Positions 1-9,653 of a stretch of DNA of 64,000 nucleotides are shown in pieces (the first letter of the stretch is position 1; the number at the start of each line of letters is the position of its first letter). The stretch spans positions 1 through 64,000 of the forward strand of contig NZ_PQSR01000015.1 of the NCBI RefSeq assembly GCF_002920635.1, read 5' to 3'. The translations under genes were made by a program, and so were the position numbers. The notes below the pieces were generated by a model. It was not told the DNA's origin. It made no database searches and saw only the letters and a list, made by a program, of their open reading frames with translations. Source of the stretch: Streptomyces sp. Ru72. Lineage in GTDB: Bacteria; Actinomycetota; Actinomycetes; Streptomycetales; Streptomycetaceae.

Positions 1-207
1 GCGACTCCCTCCGGTGCGGTCCCTGCTCCTACGCGGCCGGGCCCTCGTACGGCAGCAGTTCCGGACGCTTGGCCGGGCGGCCGTCGCCGGACGGTGTGAC
101 ACCCGCCTAGGTTCCCCCTGCACGTAGGGTAGGGGGTGCGTGCGGCAAGGGGGGCGGCGCAATCCGAGCACTAAAGGGAGCACCACCCCGATGGCCGTCA
201 GCCTCTC

Positions 208-445
208 GTAGACCTCTACCTGCGCAAGAGCAAGAGCTTGCGGAGGACGACCGCCGCCGGGAGCAGTCCACCGACACGCAGGAGGCCGCCGGGCGTCGCT
301 GGGCCGACCGCAACGGCTACACCGTCCGTCATGTGTGGGCAGTCTCGGCCGCCGGCTGCACGGCGGATGCCAAGCGTCCTGACTTCGACAAGGCGCTAGC
401 AGCGCTACGGAACCGTGAGACCTCGGCGCTGTCGTGCTACAGGGT
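208..445 (+). pseudogene. Serine recombinase N-terminal remnant
   Basis: Read across one frameshift near 233, this stretch gives LYLRKSKS followed by LAEDDRRREQSTDTQEA and then RPDFDKALAALRNRETSAL. That is the beginning of the large serine recombinase/resolvase family (YxRxS catalytic Ser context, then DTQ and the aspartate/arginine helix). Nothing resembling the rest of a recombinase follows, so only about 75 residues of a dead integrase-like gene remain. Bases 1-200 and 446-718 hold no gene I can identify. The family call rests on motif memory, not on a search. Confidence 0.6.
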
Positions 446-718
446 ACGTCTACCAGGTGGCGCTGATCCCGGCCGGCAGTGCCGGTTCCTCTCGGCCCCC
501 GGAGTCCGGCGGCGGCCGGTCGAAGGCAGGCCCACCTCCTCAGGGGGCAGGCCCGTCCATGGTGGGCATGCCACAACAGGACCTTGGCCGTGGCGCCGAT
601 GTACGCGGGGGCGGGACCGACCTGGTGCCGCAGCTCCCGCGACCGCTGCCGGACGCGGGAGCGGGCACGGCCCCGGCCCGGAGCTCCTCGGCGAGCCCGG
701 CACCGTTCGGGGAGACCG

Positions 719-2182
719 TCAGCGGGCGGGGTCGACGCGCAGCACGGGCATCGGCGTCTGGGCGGCGCTCTCGGGCAGGCGCACCGTCAGTGAGTGGCTG
801 CCGCGCTCGAACTCGAGCGGCTCCGGGTGGCCGAGCATCCGGACCGAACCGATCTCCTGCGGGAACAGTGTCAGGTCCCTGCCCAGGGAGCGTACGTCGA
901 TCCGGCCGCCCCGCACGCCGCCGAGCGCAGTCACGTACAGGTGCTCCTTGCGTGTGGTGAAGCGCAGGTCCTCGGGCTGGTAGGTGGCCTGGGTGGAGTC
1001 GGTGAACTGGCCGTCCTTGATCTGGGTCGGTCCCTCGCCGTACACCGTCCAGGGTCGCGAGGCGTAGATCGCCTCGCCGTTGACGCCCAGCCACGCGCCG
1101 ATCTCGCGGAGCAGGCCGGCCTCGTGCTCGGGGATGGAGCCGTCGGCGCGCGGGCCGATGTTCAGCAGCAGGCAGCCGTTCTTGCTGACCGTGTCGACGA
1201 GGGTGGCCAGCAGTTCGGGGCCGCTCTTGTAGTCGTGGTTTCCGATATGGCACCAGGAATTGCGCGACACCGAGGTGTCGGACTGCCAGGGGTCGGGGCG
1301 CAGCGTCGCGCTCACGCCGCGCTCGACGTCGTACACCGCCGTGCCGGGCACGAACGCGTCGTGCTTGTAGGCCAGAACAGGGCCGCGGCCGGCACCGGCG
1401 AGGGTGTTGTAGTAGTAGGCGGCGAGCCGGGGCAGGTAGGGCTTGAACGCCTGCTGCTGGATCCACCAGTCGAAGTAGAGCAGTTCGGGCTGGTACCGCT
1501 CGACCAGCTCCGCGGTGCGCGCCAGCCAGTCGTCCAGGAAGTCCCGGGTGGGCGGCAGTTCCTCGGCCTGCGCGGGGCCGTACAGGGCAGCGTGGCGACC
1601 GGCGCGCACGTCGGAGTCGAAGCGCATGCCGCCGTTCATGAACCACCAGTGCTCGGCGCGGTGCGAGGACAGCCCGAACACCATCGACTGGGCGCGCACC
1701 GCTTGGGCGAGTTCGCCGATCACGTCGCGCTTGGGGCCCATCGCGGTCGCGTTCCACGGGTTCAGCGCCGTCTCGTACATGGCGAACCCGTCGTGGTGTT
1801 CCGCCACCGGCACCACGTACTGCGCCCCGGCCTGCCGGAACAGGCTCGCCCATTCGTCCGCGTCGAAGTTCTCGCCGGTGAGCAGCGGGATGAAGTCCTT
1901 GTAGCCGAACTCGTTCTGCGGCCCGTAGGTCTCGCGGTGGTGGGCGTACTCGGGCTGGTCGGCCAGGTACATGTTGCGCGCGTACCACTCGTTGCCGAAC
2001 GCCGGGACGCTGTAGGGGCCCCAGTGGATGAAGATGCCGAACTTGGCGTTGCGGTACCAGTCGGGAACCCGGTAGTCGGCCAGGGATTCCCAGGTCGCGC
2101 GGAACGGGCCGTCTGCGACGCGCTGATCGACGGCGTCGAGGACCGAGGCGATGCCCGTCCTGGTCGTACGGTCTGCGGTCAT
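719..2182 (-). CDS. GH29 alpha-L-fucosidase
   Basis: The 487-residue product has the GH29 N-terminal signature [20 protein letters not shown] (about residues 41-60), [10 protein letters not shown] around 125, and LLYFDWW around 235, where the Asp is the expected nucleophile. GH29 enzymes hydrolyse terminal alpha-L-fucose with retention. No signal peptide is visible, so it probably acts inside the cell on imported oligosaccharides. The ATG is preceded by AGGAGA at good spacing. It is the last gene of a minus-strand glycoside-hydrolase series and one of the few intact ones. Terminal fucose would fit xyloglucan side chains. Confidence 0.9.
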   Translation of the reverse strand: MTADRTTRTGIASVLDAVDQRVADGPFRATWESLADYRVPDWYRNAKFGIFIHWGPYSVPAFGNEWYARNMYLADQPEYAHHRETYGPQNEFGYKDFIPLLTGENFDADEWASLFRQAGAQYVVPVAEHHDGFAMYETALNPWNATAMGPKRDVIGELAQAVRAQSMVFGLSSHRAEHWWFMNGGMRFDSDVRAGRHAALYGPAQAEELPPTRDFLDDWLARTAELVERYQPELLYFDWWIQQQAFKPYLPRLAAYYYNTLAGAGRGPVLAYKHDAFVPGTAVYDVERGVSATLRPDPWQSDTSVSRNSWCHIGNHDYKSGPELLATLVDTVSKNGCLLLNIGPRADGSIPEHEAGLLREIGAWLGVNGEAIYASRPWTVYGEGPTQIKDGQFTDSTQATYQPEDLRFTTRKEHLYVTALGGVRGGRIDVRSLGRDLTLFPQEIGSVRMLGHPEPLEFERGSHSLTVRLPESAAQTPMPVLRVDPAR

Positions 2183-2254
2183 GTTGTCTCCTCTGGACGA
2201 TGGGGTCCGCGAGCGTCGTGCCCGTCGGGCTTCTTCTGGGACATGGACGGGCTC

Positions 2255-2475
2255 CCTGTCAGGCCTGCCTGGAGCGCGTACGCCGTGTCGTCGGCCTTGC
2301 CGCCGGAGTCGAAGTAGATCGAGGCGGCGTTGAAACCGCCCGCCTTCATGTTCTGCGGTACGTCCCGCCAGGCATCCGGACTGGGAAGGCGCCAGTAGCG
2401 GAACTCACCGGACTACGCGTACAGCCGTGTGCCGTCGATCTTCAGGAAGCAGTCGTCGTAGGCGATGGAGTGGGC
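2255..2475 (-). pseudogene. GH35 beta-galactosidase N-terminal remnant
   Basis: The minus strand reads IAYDDCFLKIDGTRLYA, an in-frame TAG at 2413-2415, then [18 protein letters not shown] and [15 protein letters not shown]. This is the start of a GH35 beta-galactosidase (family pattern: YSGEFHYWRLP...W.D.L.KMKA.GFN.VSIYF). The stop replaces the expected Tyr codon (TAC to TAG), and the gene breaks off after about 55 residues of an expected 600 or so. It is clearly dead. It lies between the intact fucosidase and the esterase, so the operon once encoded a galactosidase here. Confidence 0.75.
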
Positions 2476-2791
2476 GGCGGGGCCTTTCGCACTCCCGGGC
2501 CGATCGCCCGCCCGGACGGAGGCGGGCGGATGGGCCGCGCTTGAGCACTTGGGGGGTGCACGAAAGTCCTTTCCCACCGCATCCGGCGCGAAGAACACCG
2601 GCAACGAGCTGAAGATACCGTGCGTGTGTGTCGCCGAGTTCATCGTGCAGGGCGGTGGGGCGAGCCAAGGAACACACACGTCACATAGTCATCAACCCGA
2701 GCATTGTCTTTTGTTTCGGATCCGTTGACTTAGAGGTAGTCCCGCGGCCACCACCGGGTTCGGCCTGGTCGCTGCCGCGGCGTCCGACGAA

Positions 2792-3556
2792 CTACTCGTG
2801 GCCGGTCGTCCTGCGGAGCCACTGCGCGCACAGGGAGGTCCACGTGCCGGCGGGCGTCATGTCCTGGGCCAGTCCCACGCCGTGTCCGCCGGTGGGGAAT
2901 ACGTGCAGTTCGACCGGGACCCGCAGGGAGGCCAGGCGCCGGGTCAGGGACAGGGCGTGGTCGACCCCGACGGTGTCGTCGTCCGCGCAGTGCCAGATGA
3001 AGGTCGGGGGGGTCTGCGGGACGGCGATCAGCTCGATGGAGACCGCGCGGCGCTGTTCCGGCGTCGAGCCGGGGCCGAGGAGCGGGTCGCTGTCCGGTTC
3101 GCCGGCTGCGGCGGGGCCGAAGTTGTGCCATGACGTCGCCGGGTAGCAGAGCACCGCGAACGCGGGCCGCTCGTCGTCGGCCGTGTCCGGGCCGGCGGCG
3201 AGGTGGGCGGCGAGGTGGCCGCCCGCGGAGAAGCCGAGGACCCCGATGCGCGACGGGTCGACCCCCAGCCCCGGCGCCTGCGAGCGCGCCTCACGCATCG
3301 CCGCCCGTGCCGAGTCCAGCGGCGCGGGGTGAAAGTCCTGTGGCCCCACCGGGTACTCCAGCACCCAGGCGGCGAATCCGAGCCGGTTCAGCCACTGTGC
3401 GACGGGCTTCCCCTCGTGCGGGGCAAGGAAGGTGTAGCCGCCGCCCGGCATGACGATCACCGCGGGCGCGCCCGCAGCCGGGCGCGGCGCCTCCGCCGTC
3501 AGTGGGTGGAACGTCAGCGCTGCCGCGCCACTGTTCGTGATCCGCAAGTCTGCCAT
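2792..3556 (-). CDS. Alpha/beta-hydrolase esterase (acetyl-xylan-esterase-like)
   Basis: A 254-residue alpha/beta hydrolase of the BD-FAE/dienelactone-hydrolase type. VIVMPGGGYTFLAPHEG supplies the oxyanion-hole strand, GFSAGGH around residues 115-121 is the nucleophile elbow, and HCADDDTVGV and FPTGGHGVG hold the acid and the His. Relatives deacetylate hemicellulose side chains. There is no signal peptide, so it is likely cytoplasmic. The second ATG (3556) is chosen because GGAG lies six bases before it; an ATG twelve bases upstream is possible. It sits in the decaying hemicellulose operon. Confidence 0.85.
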   Translation of the reverse strand: MADLRITNSGAAALTFHPLTAEAPRPAAGAPAVIVMPGGGYTFLAPHEGKPVAQWLNRLGFAAWVLEYPVGPQDFHPAPLDSARAAMREARSQAPGLGVDPSRIGVLGFSAGGHLAAHLAAGPDTADDERPAFAVLCYPATSWHNFGPAAAGEPDSDPLLGPGSTPEQRRAVSIELIAVPQTPPTFIWHCADDDTVGVDHALSLTRRLASLRVPVELHVFPTGGHGVGLAQDMTPAGTWTSLCAQWLRRTTGHE

Positions 3557-3667
3557 CTGTTGCTCCATCTGTGAGAAGGGGTTTTCTTCGGGGTTTCTTC
3601 CGTCGGACCGCCGCGGTCCTGAAGGAGGTGCGGGCCGCACGGAGGCGCGCCCCGGCACCTGCACACG

Positions 3668-4011
3668 TCAGCGCAACGCGTGTGCGACGGCGGCTCCTTC
3701 GCGTACGAAGACGGGTATGCGCTCCAGTGGGGCGTCGGCTTCGGGTGTCGTTCCACCCTCCAGCACGTGTCCGGTGGCCGGGTCGTACCAGAGGGCGCCG
3801 GAAGGCAGGTAGACCCGGCGGGTGCGCGCGCCCGGCTCGTACACCGGTGCCACCAGCACGTCGCGGCCGAGCAGGAACTGGTCGTCCACGTCCCAGGCGC
3901 GTTCGTCCTCGGGGAAGCGGACCCGGACCGCGTGCGGCCCCAGGGCTCGACGCGGAGGATCTCTTCGGCGGTGTGACGTTCCAGGCCATCCGCGCTGATG
4001 CTGTAAGGCAA
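3668..4011 (-). pseudogene. GH31 alpha-xylosidase/alpha-glucosidase, N and C termini fused by deletion
   Basis: From a TTG at 4011 (GAGGAA upstream) the frame reads PYSISADGLERHTAEEILRV then EPWG, the start of a GH31 enzyme. A one-base loss near 3940 shifts the frame, which then continues GPHAVRVR. It runs directly into FPEDERAWDVDDQFLLGRD and VLVAPVYEPGARTRRVYLP, the conserved GH31 C-terminal beta-sandwich region. The whole catalytic barrel, several hundred residues, is missing. GH31 alpha-xylosidases remove the unsubstituted-end xylose of xyloglucan oligosaccharides, which would fit the neighbours. Confidence 0.75.
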
Positions 4012-4084
4012 GGCGATTCCTCTTGTTCTTCTGACGCCCGGCCCCGTGTGGGAGCACACGGGGCCGGGGTCGGTCATCCGGTGG

Positions 4085-5860
4085 TCAGGCGACGGTGCCT
4101 GTGACCGTGTCGCCGGACCTGGTCACGTGGTACGTGACGGAGGCCCCGCTCCAGAAGTCGAACTTCAGGGTCACGGTCGCGCCGTCGGTGAGGGTCTGCA
4201 GGTACTCGGAGGTCAGCTTGATCGCGCCGTTCGGGTAGTCCGGCGTGAAGTGCCTGTTGAACTCCTGGTACGGGGTCCAGGTGTAGGGGCCGGCGTTGCT
4301 GCCGTCCGCGTACCGGGACTCCATGGTGGCCAGTACGTCGCCCTTGAACTGGGTGGGGATGGTCAACGAGTCGGTCGTGCCGGTCGCGTCGGACTGCACC
4401 GGCAGGTCGTTGGTGATCACGTGGAACGTCCAGGGCACGCCCCGGGAGAACCGCGCCTGGAAGGTGGCGTTCTCGCCGAGCGCCCGGTCGCCGCCCAGTC
4501 GGGTGAGCAGCGTGGGGGTCAGCGTGAGCTGGTCACCGGACACCGTGTAGTCCACGCCGGGACGCAGCCGGGTGTCGCCCTGCCACAGGCCCCGGAAGGA
4601 CAGGCCGTTGAGGTTGAGGGTGACGGTGTGCGCGGCGACCGGCGCGGACTTCGGCAGGAACACCTGGTCGGTGGACGCGGTGCCGGAGCGGGTGTGCCAG
4701 CTCGCCCTGATCAGCGCGGCCAGCTCGGGATCGCGCCACTGGAGGGTGTTGCGGTTGAGGAACGAGCCGGCGTCCCACAACGCGGTGGTGATGCCGTTGA
4801 TCCGCGACTCGTAACCCAGTTGCTCGAAGTACTTGAACGCCTCGCCCCGCTCGATCTGGTCGGGCTTGGTGAAGTCCGGGTAGGACAGCGTGCCGTACTC
4901 GCCCAGGTACACCGGGATGCCCTTGGCCACGAAGGTGTCGTGCATCTGTGTGAACGCGGTGAGCAGATCCTTCTGGACGGCCTCGTTGTACGTGGTGTAG
5001 CCGCTGTTGTTCACGCTGAACATCCAGAGGCTGTAGTAGTGCATCGTGGCCCCGAGGTTCGGGTCCTTCAGCCTGGTGATCGTCGTGTACAGCTCGTTCA
5101 TCTTCTGCTGCTCGATCGGGCTGGTGTTCTGGTCGGGCAGCAGCAGTACGCGGGTGGCGTTGCCGCCCCCGGACTTCCGGACGATCGTGTGGAACGAGGT
5201 GTTCAGCTCATCCATCGCCTGGGTCTTCTGCGCATCGGTGGCGTTGTCGCTGAACTGCGGCTCGTTGACGCTCTCGAACAGCAGCTTGCGCGGCTCGTCC
5301 TTGAACGCGGCCGCGATCTGCTGCCAGGTCGAGTCGAACCGGGCGAGCACCGCGTCGTGGTCGGCGGTGGTGATGTTCTTGATCCACTGCCACGAGTCGT
5401 GGTGCACGTTCAGGTCGACGTACAGGCCGTCCTCGATGGCCCAGTCCACGACCTGCTTGACCCGCGCCATGTACTTCGGGTCGATCGTGTAGGGCGCGGT
5501 GGTGTCCTGGGCGTTGCTCCAGGTCACCGGGATCCGCACACTGCGGTAGCCGGCCGCCTTGACCGCGTCGAACGTCGCCTTGGTGGTGAGCGGGCTGCCC
5601 CACGACGTCTCGGTCGGGAAGGCGTCGAGGGTGTTGCCCAGGTTCCAGCTCGGCTGCATCGCCGCCACCACGGCCCGCGCGCCGGTGCGGGCCTTCGCGT
5701 CCACGGTGGTGCTCGCGGTGGTGTTCGCGACAGTGTTCGTGGCGGTGTCGGCCAGGGCTGAGGCGCTGGGTACACCAACCGCGGTGATCAAGGCCAGGGG
5801 CAGGCTCACCAGCAGCCACAGCCGCCGGCCGGCTCTCCCCGGGCGGGGACTTCCGGTCAT
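4085..5860 (-). CDS. Secreted GH5 endoglucanase with CBM_X2 domain
   Basis: This 591-residue secreted protein begins with an Arg-rich n-region, a hydrophobic core and an Ala-rich cleavage region (about 40 residues). The GH5 barrel follows: GWNLGNTLDAFP-type opening (SWNLGNTLDA), FESVNEPQF with the acid/base Glu, and YLGEYGT with the nucleophile Glu. After about residue 390 comes a CBM_X2-type module (NLNGLSFRGLWQGDTRL...WTFHVI), then a C-terminal beta-rich domain. GAGAGG precedes the ATG. It should cleave beta-1,4-glucan or xyloglucan outside the cell. The assignment to GH5 is secure; the substrate is inferred. Confidence 0.92.
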   Translation of the reverse strand: MTGSPRPGRAGRRLWLLVSLPLALITAVGVPSASALADTATNTVANTTASTTVDAKARTGARAVVAAMQPSWNLGNTLDAFPTETSWGSPLTTKATFDAVKAAGYRSVRIPVTWSNAQDTTAPYTIDPKYMARVKQVVDWAIEDGLYVDLNVHHDSWQWIKNITTADHDAVLARFDSTWQQIAAAFKDEPRKLLFESVNEPQFSDNATDAQKTQAMDELNTSFHTIVRKSGGGNATRVLLLPDQNTSPIEQQKMNELYTTITRLKDPNLGATMHYYSLWMFSVNNSGYTTYNEAVQKDLLTAFTQMHDTFVAKGIPVYLGEYGTLSYPDFTKPDQIERGEAFKYFEQLGYESRINGITTALWDAGSFLNRNTLQWRDPELAALIRASWHTRSGTASTDQVFLPKSAPVAAHTVTLNLNGLSFRGLWQGDTRLRPGVDYTVSGDQLTLTPTLLTRLGGDRALGENATFQARFSRGVPWTFHVITNDLPVQSDATGTTDSLTIPTQFKGDVLATMESRYADGSNAGPYTWTPYQEFNRHFTPDYPNGAIKLTSEYLQTLTDGATVTLKFDFWSGASVTYHVTRSGDTVTGTVA

Positions 5861-5982
5861 GTTCGGTGCCTCTCGATCGTCGGGATTTCCTCGTGCACGC
5901 GGTTGCCGTGCACAGGTTGGGGGGACGGGTGCGGCGGTCAGGAGACTCCGCCGGTTTCCGTCGTGCCGGAGCGGGTCATGTG

Positions 5983-7500
5983 TCACGACTCCGGGGTGAG
6001 CGGCTGGTAGTCGAACCAGTCGACGTGGACGGTGCCGGCCGCGGCGTAGACGCCGATGACGCGACCGGTGAAGCCGCCGGCCACCTCGGTGGACAGGTAG
6101 CGGCCGTCGAGTGAGGCCAGCGCGGTGACCGTGCCGTCCGGCTCCTCGAATCCGAGCGTGACGAGGTCGGGGCCGCTGCCCGGGTAGTCCCGCGCCGGGG
6201 GCGTGACGTCCACCCGCAGCACCACCGGGCCCGCCGGCGCGGGTCGGGACGCGACCACGCTGCGCACCGAGCCGAGGCGGGCGACCACGCGCACCTCGCT
6301 GTCGGCGACCTCCACCTCGTAGTGGTGCAGCTCGTCCAATCGCACCGCCAGGCCGCCGGCGCCCTCGGTCGCGTCGACCAGGGCGCTGGCCCGACACGTG
6401 TGGTGCTGCTGGCGGCGGCCGACGAACACCACGTCCCGGTCGTCGAGCGACGCTCCCCGGGCCCGCAGGCTCAGCCACCCGGGGCGTTCGCCGGTGGTGA
6501 TCAGCTCGGCCGGGCGGTCGCGCAGCGAGACCCACTGCGGGGCGAGCCGCTCGTCGTCGAAGTCGTCGCGCACCGGCACAGGGGGCGCGGGGTACAGCGG
6601 CCAGTTCGGGACGGTCAGCTCCAGGTCGGGCGAGCCGACCACCGGCCAGCCCTCCTCGTTCCAGATGACCGGGGCGAGGTAGGTCTCACGGCCGAGCACA
6701 TGCCAGCCGGGGGTGCCGCCGTTCGGGCGGACGCCGAGCAGTACCAGCCACCAGGAGCCGTCCGGGCCCTGTACGAGGTCGGCGTGGCCGGTGTTCTGCA
6801 CCGGGTGCTCGCGTCCGCGGTGGGTGAGGATCGGATTGTGCGGGCACGGCTCGAAGGGCCCGTTCGGGGACGTGCCACGGGCGATGGAAACGGCGTGCGC
6901 ACGCTCGGTGCCGCCCTCGGCGATCATCAGGTACCAGTGCTCGCCGATGTGGTAGAGGTGCGGGGCCTCGGGGTAGCGGGCGCCGGGGGTGCCGGACCAG
7001 ACGTCCTTGGTTTCGCCGGTCACCTTGCCGGTGGTCGGGTCGAGCCGGACCTGCCGAACGCCGGCGCAGGTGCACCAGCAGGTGCCGTCCTCGTCCCAGG
7101 CGAGGTCCGGGTCGATGCCGGGCACTTCCGGCAGCCGGACGGGGTCGGACCACGGGCCGGCCGGATCGGTGGCGGTGACCAGCAGGTTCCCGTAGCCGCT
7201 GACGTTGGTGACGATCAGGTGGAACACTCCGTCGTGGTGCCGGAGGGTGGGCGCGTAGACGCCGGCGGAGGACGGCGAGTCCAGCGGTAGGACCAGTTGC
7301 TCGGGCCGGTCCAGCGCGTTGCCGATCTGCGTCCAGTTGACCAGGTCGCGGCTGTGGAAGACCGGCACGCCCGGGAAGTACTCGAAGCTGGAGCAGGCGA
7401 GGTAGTAGTCGTCGCCGACCCGGCACACCGTGGGGTCGGGGTGGAACCCGGGGATGACCGGATTGCTGACGGCGGTGGTCGCCTGGTGCTGGTCGGGCAC
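5983..7500 (-). CDS. GH43 beta-xylosidase/arabinofuranosidase
   Basis: The 505-residue product has the GH43 five-blade propeller with its three acidic residues in recognisable settings: NPVIPGFHPDPTVCRV near the N-terminus (base), GIDPDLAWDEDG around 130 (pKa modulator), and YPEAPHLY around 180 (acid). A C-terminal beta-sandwich of the GH43_C2 type fills residues about 315-505. No signal peptide is seen, so it likely works on imported oligosaccharides, releasing xylose or arabinose. It lies between the two secreted glycosidases in the same orientation, probably in one operon. Confidence 0.9.
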   Translation of the reverse strand: MPDQHQATTAVSNPVIPGFHPDPTVCRVGDDYYLACSSFEYFPGVPVFHSRDLVNWTQIGNALDRPEQLVLPLDSPSSAGVYAPTLRHHDGVFHLIVTNVSGYGNLLVTATDPAGPWSDPVRLPEVPGIDPDLAWDEDGTCWCTCAGVRQVRLDPTTGKVTGETKDVWSGTPGARYPEAPHLYHIGEHWYLMIAEGGTERAHAVSIARGTSPNGPFEPCPHNPILTHRGREHPVQNTGHADLVQGPDGSWWLVLLGVRPNGGTPGWHVLGRETYLAPVIWNEEGWPVVGSPDLELTVPNWPLYPAPPVPVRDDFDDERLAPQWVSLRDRPAELITTGERPGWLSLRARGASLDDRDVVFVGRRQQHHTCRASALVDATEGAGGLAVRLDELHHYEVEVADSEVRVVARLGSVRSVVASRPAPAGPVVLRVDVTPPARDYPGSGPDLVTLGFEEPDGTVTALASLDGRYLSTEVAGGFTGRVIGVYAAAGTVHVDWFDYQPLTPES

Positions 7501-7604
7501 ACTCGTTCCTCTCCAGGGCAGCTGGCCCTGTTCTGGTCGTCGTTCGACGGGAGGGGCGGCCCGGCGAGGCGCCGGGCCGCCCGATGCGGTTCAGCCGACA
7601 GGTG

Positions 7605-9476
7605 TCAGCCGAACGTCCACTGCTGGTTGCTCTGGTTCGAGCCGCAGGTCCAGAGCTGCACCTTGGTGCCGTTCGCGGTGCCGAACCCGTTCACGTCCAG
7701 GCACAGCCCCGTCAGCACGTTGCTGATCGTGCCGTTGGAGTTGACGTTCCACTGCTGGTTGGCGCCGCCGTTGCACTGCCAGATCACGGCGGCGGTGCCG
7801 TTCGTCGTGCCGTTGCCGTAGTCGTCCAGGCACATCGGGGTGGAGGTGTTGGCGTAGAGGCGGAACTCCTTGGCCGAGGTGCGCGTCAGGGTCTGGGCCG
7901 TACCGCCGTTGCAGTCCCAGATCTGGGCCTGCGTCCCGGCGGTGGTGCTGCTGTTGTTGATGTCCAGGCACTTGCCCGAGCCGACCGCGTGCAGCGCGCC
8001 GGTGCTGCCGCCGCTGCTCGGGTGCATCTGCACCACGACCACCGAGTACGCGGGAACGGTCTGGGTGGTGGCGGTGCCGCTGGTGGACGACGTGATCGAC
8101 GTGCCGTTCTTCTGGTAGGTGTACACGGTCGGGGCGGCCGAGGACGGTGTGAACCCCTTGTAGGACAGGGACACCGTGGTGCTGTTGTTCGGGTCCTTGT
8201 TGATCAGCATCACGTTCACGTCGCCGTTGCCGCGGTGCACCGCGTGCGCGGAGATCAGCGAGGTGGAGCTGCTGGTCTGGATCAGCGAGTCGCCGGACTG
8301 GGCCAGCTTGCTGATCATCGAGATGCCGTAGTAGGGCGCGAACGGGGTGTCCACCGCCGGCTCGCAGGACGCGCCGCTGGAGAGCACGCCCCCGTCGCCG
8401 TAGTCGGTGGCACCGTCCACAGTGGTCACCTGGGAGCAGTCGGTGCCGTTGTGCATGGCCCAGTAGTCGACCGTGAACGCGCCGTTCTCCGCCCAGGTCA
8501 GCATCTGGTCAGGGGTGAACAACGCGTTCGGGGCGGTGTCCTTGTCCCTGTCGGGGGCTGTCTCGGTGATGGCGATGCCCACGTTCGGCGCGTTGCTGCC
8601 GGCGTACTGGTTGATCAGCGACCGCACCGTGGCGGCCATGTCCGGGACCTGGGCCTGCGGCTTGGTCAGCAGATCGGCTTCGCTGGTGCTCGACGGGTAG
8701 TGGTGCACGATCACGAAGTCGATCTTCGGGCCGGCGATCGACAGGACCGTGTGGTTCCAGTCCATGGTGTCGCCGGGACCGACGATGCCGTCCGGCCAGC
8801 TCCCGGGCGTGGTGAGCACCGCCCCGATCTTGATGCTGGGGTCGACCGCCTTCATCGCCGAGATGAACTGCAGGAGGTTGTTGGCGTAAGTGGTGGCGCT
8901 GTGGCTGGAGTGCTTGTCCGTCTCCCACTGCGCGCCGTACTCGCCGTTGCCGGGGATCTCGTTGCCGATCTCCCAGTACTTGACGCCGTAGCCCTTGGTG
9001 ATGTTGGCGTACCGCACCCAGTCGGCCGCCTCCTGCGGGGTGCCCGACCCGTAGTCCGCGGTGATGATCGGCTGCGCGTGCGCCGCCCGGACGGTGCCCA
9101 TGAACGAGTCGAAGTCGGTGTTCGGGGCGACGAAGCCGCCGTCGGCGGTGTTGGTCTGCCAGTGGTAGATGTCGGCGTAGCTGCCGCCCGGGTAGCGCAT
9201 CATCCCGACACCGGCGTTGCTGAGCAGGCCGGGGATGTCCGAGCGGTTCATGTTGGCGTCGTAGACCTGGGTGTTCAGGCCGGGGGTGGTGGAGGAGTAG
9301 TTCGCCAGCCAGTGGGTGGTGTCGACCGTCACCGCCGCCGAGGTGGTGGCGGTGGCGGCGGTGGCTGCCGGGGCGGCGGCGGTGAGCGCGCCGACGGACA
9401 GGGCGGCGGCGGTGAGCGTCAGAGCGGCGGCTGGGGCGAGCAGGCGATCACGCGCTGCGCGCAGGAACCGTTTCAC
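7605..9476 (-). CDS. Secreted clan GH-A glycosidase with CBM13 (ricin-type) domain
   Basis: A 623-residue secreted protein. KRFLRAARDR followed by a long Ala/Leu stretch is a typical signal peptide. The GTG at 9476 is preferred because GGAGGG sits just upstream; an ATG 12 bases earlier is also open. The catalytic domain has MRYPGGSYADIYHW, YWEIGNEIPG (acid/base Glu) and IAITETAPD (likely nucleophile Glu), resembling the GH39/GH44/GH51 group of clan GH-A. The last 125 residues form a CBM13 trefoil with GKCLDINNSS, MCLDDYGNG and LCLDVNGFG and QQW motifs. Exact family and substrate are unsure; arabinofuranosidase-like is a reasonable guess. Confidence 0.8.
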   Translation of the reverse strand: MKRFLRAARDRLLAPAAALTLTAAALSVGALTAAAPAATAATATTSAAVTVDTTHWLANYSSTTPGLNTQVYDANMNRSDIPGLLSNAGVGMMRYPGGSYADIYHWQTNTADGGFVAPNTDFDSFMGTVRAAHAQPIITADYGSGTPQEAADWVRYANITKGYGVKYWEIGNEIPGNGEYGAQWETDKHSSHSATTYANNLLQFISAMKAVDPSIKIGAVLTTPGSWPDGIVGPGDTMDWNHTVLSIAGPKIDFVIVHHYPSSTSEADLLTKPQAQVPDMAATVRSLINQYAGSNAPNVGIAITETAPDRDKDTAPNALFTPDQMLTWAENGAFTVDYWAMHNGTDCSQVTTVDGATDYGDGGVLSSGASCEPAVDTPFAPYYGISMISKLAQSGDSLIQTSSSTSLISAHAVHRGNGDVNVMLINKDPNNSTTVSLSYKGFTPSSAAPTVYTYQKNGTSITSSTSGTATTQTVPAYSVVVVQMHPSSGGSTGALHAVGSGKCLDINNSSTTAGTQAQIWDCNGGTAQTLTRTSAKEFRLYANTSTPMCLDDYGNGTTNGTAAVIWQCNGGANQQWNVNSNGTISNVLTGLCLDVNGFGTANGTKVQLWTCGSNQSNQQWTFG

Positions 9477-9653
9477 GAAACCCTCCATTGGGTCGTGGTT
9501 CGGGCAGGGATGTGGTGGTGCTCCCGCCTGCGGAACGGCGGGTTTCCAGCCGTGCGCGCAGGCACGGCAGGCAGGGGTGGGGGGCGGAGCCCTCATCGCA
9601 CTGTGGGGCGGCCCCGTGGGGTGGGCGCTGGTCGGTTCAGGGGTGGGCGCGGG

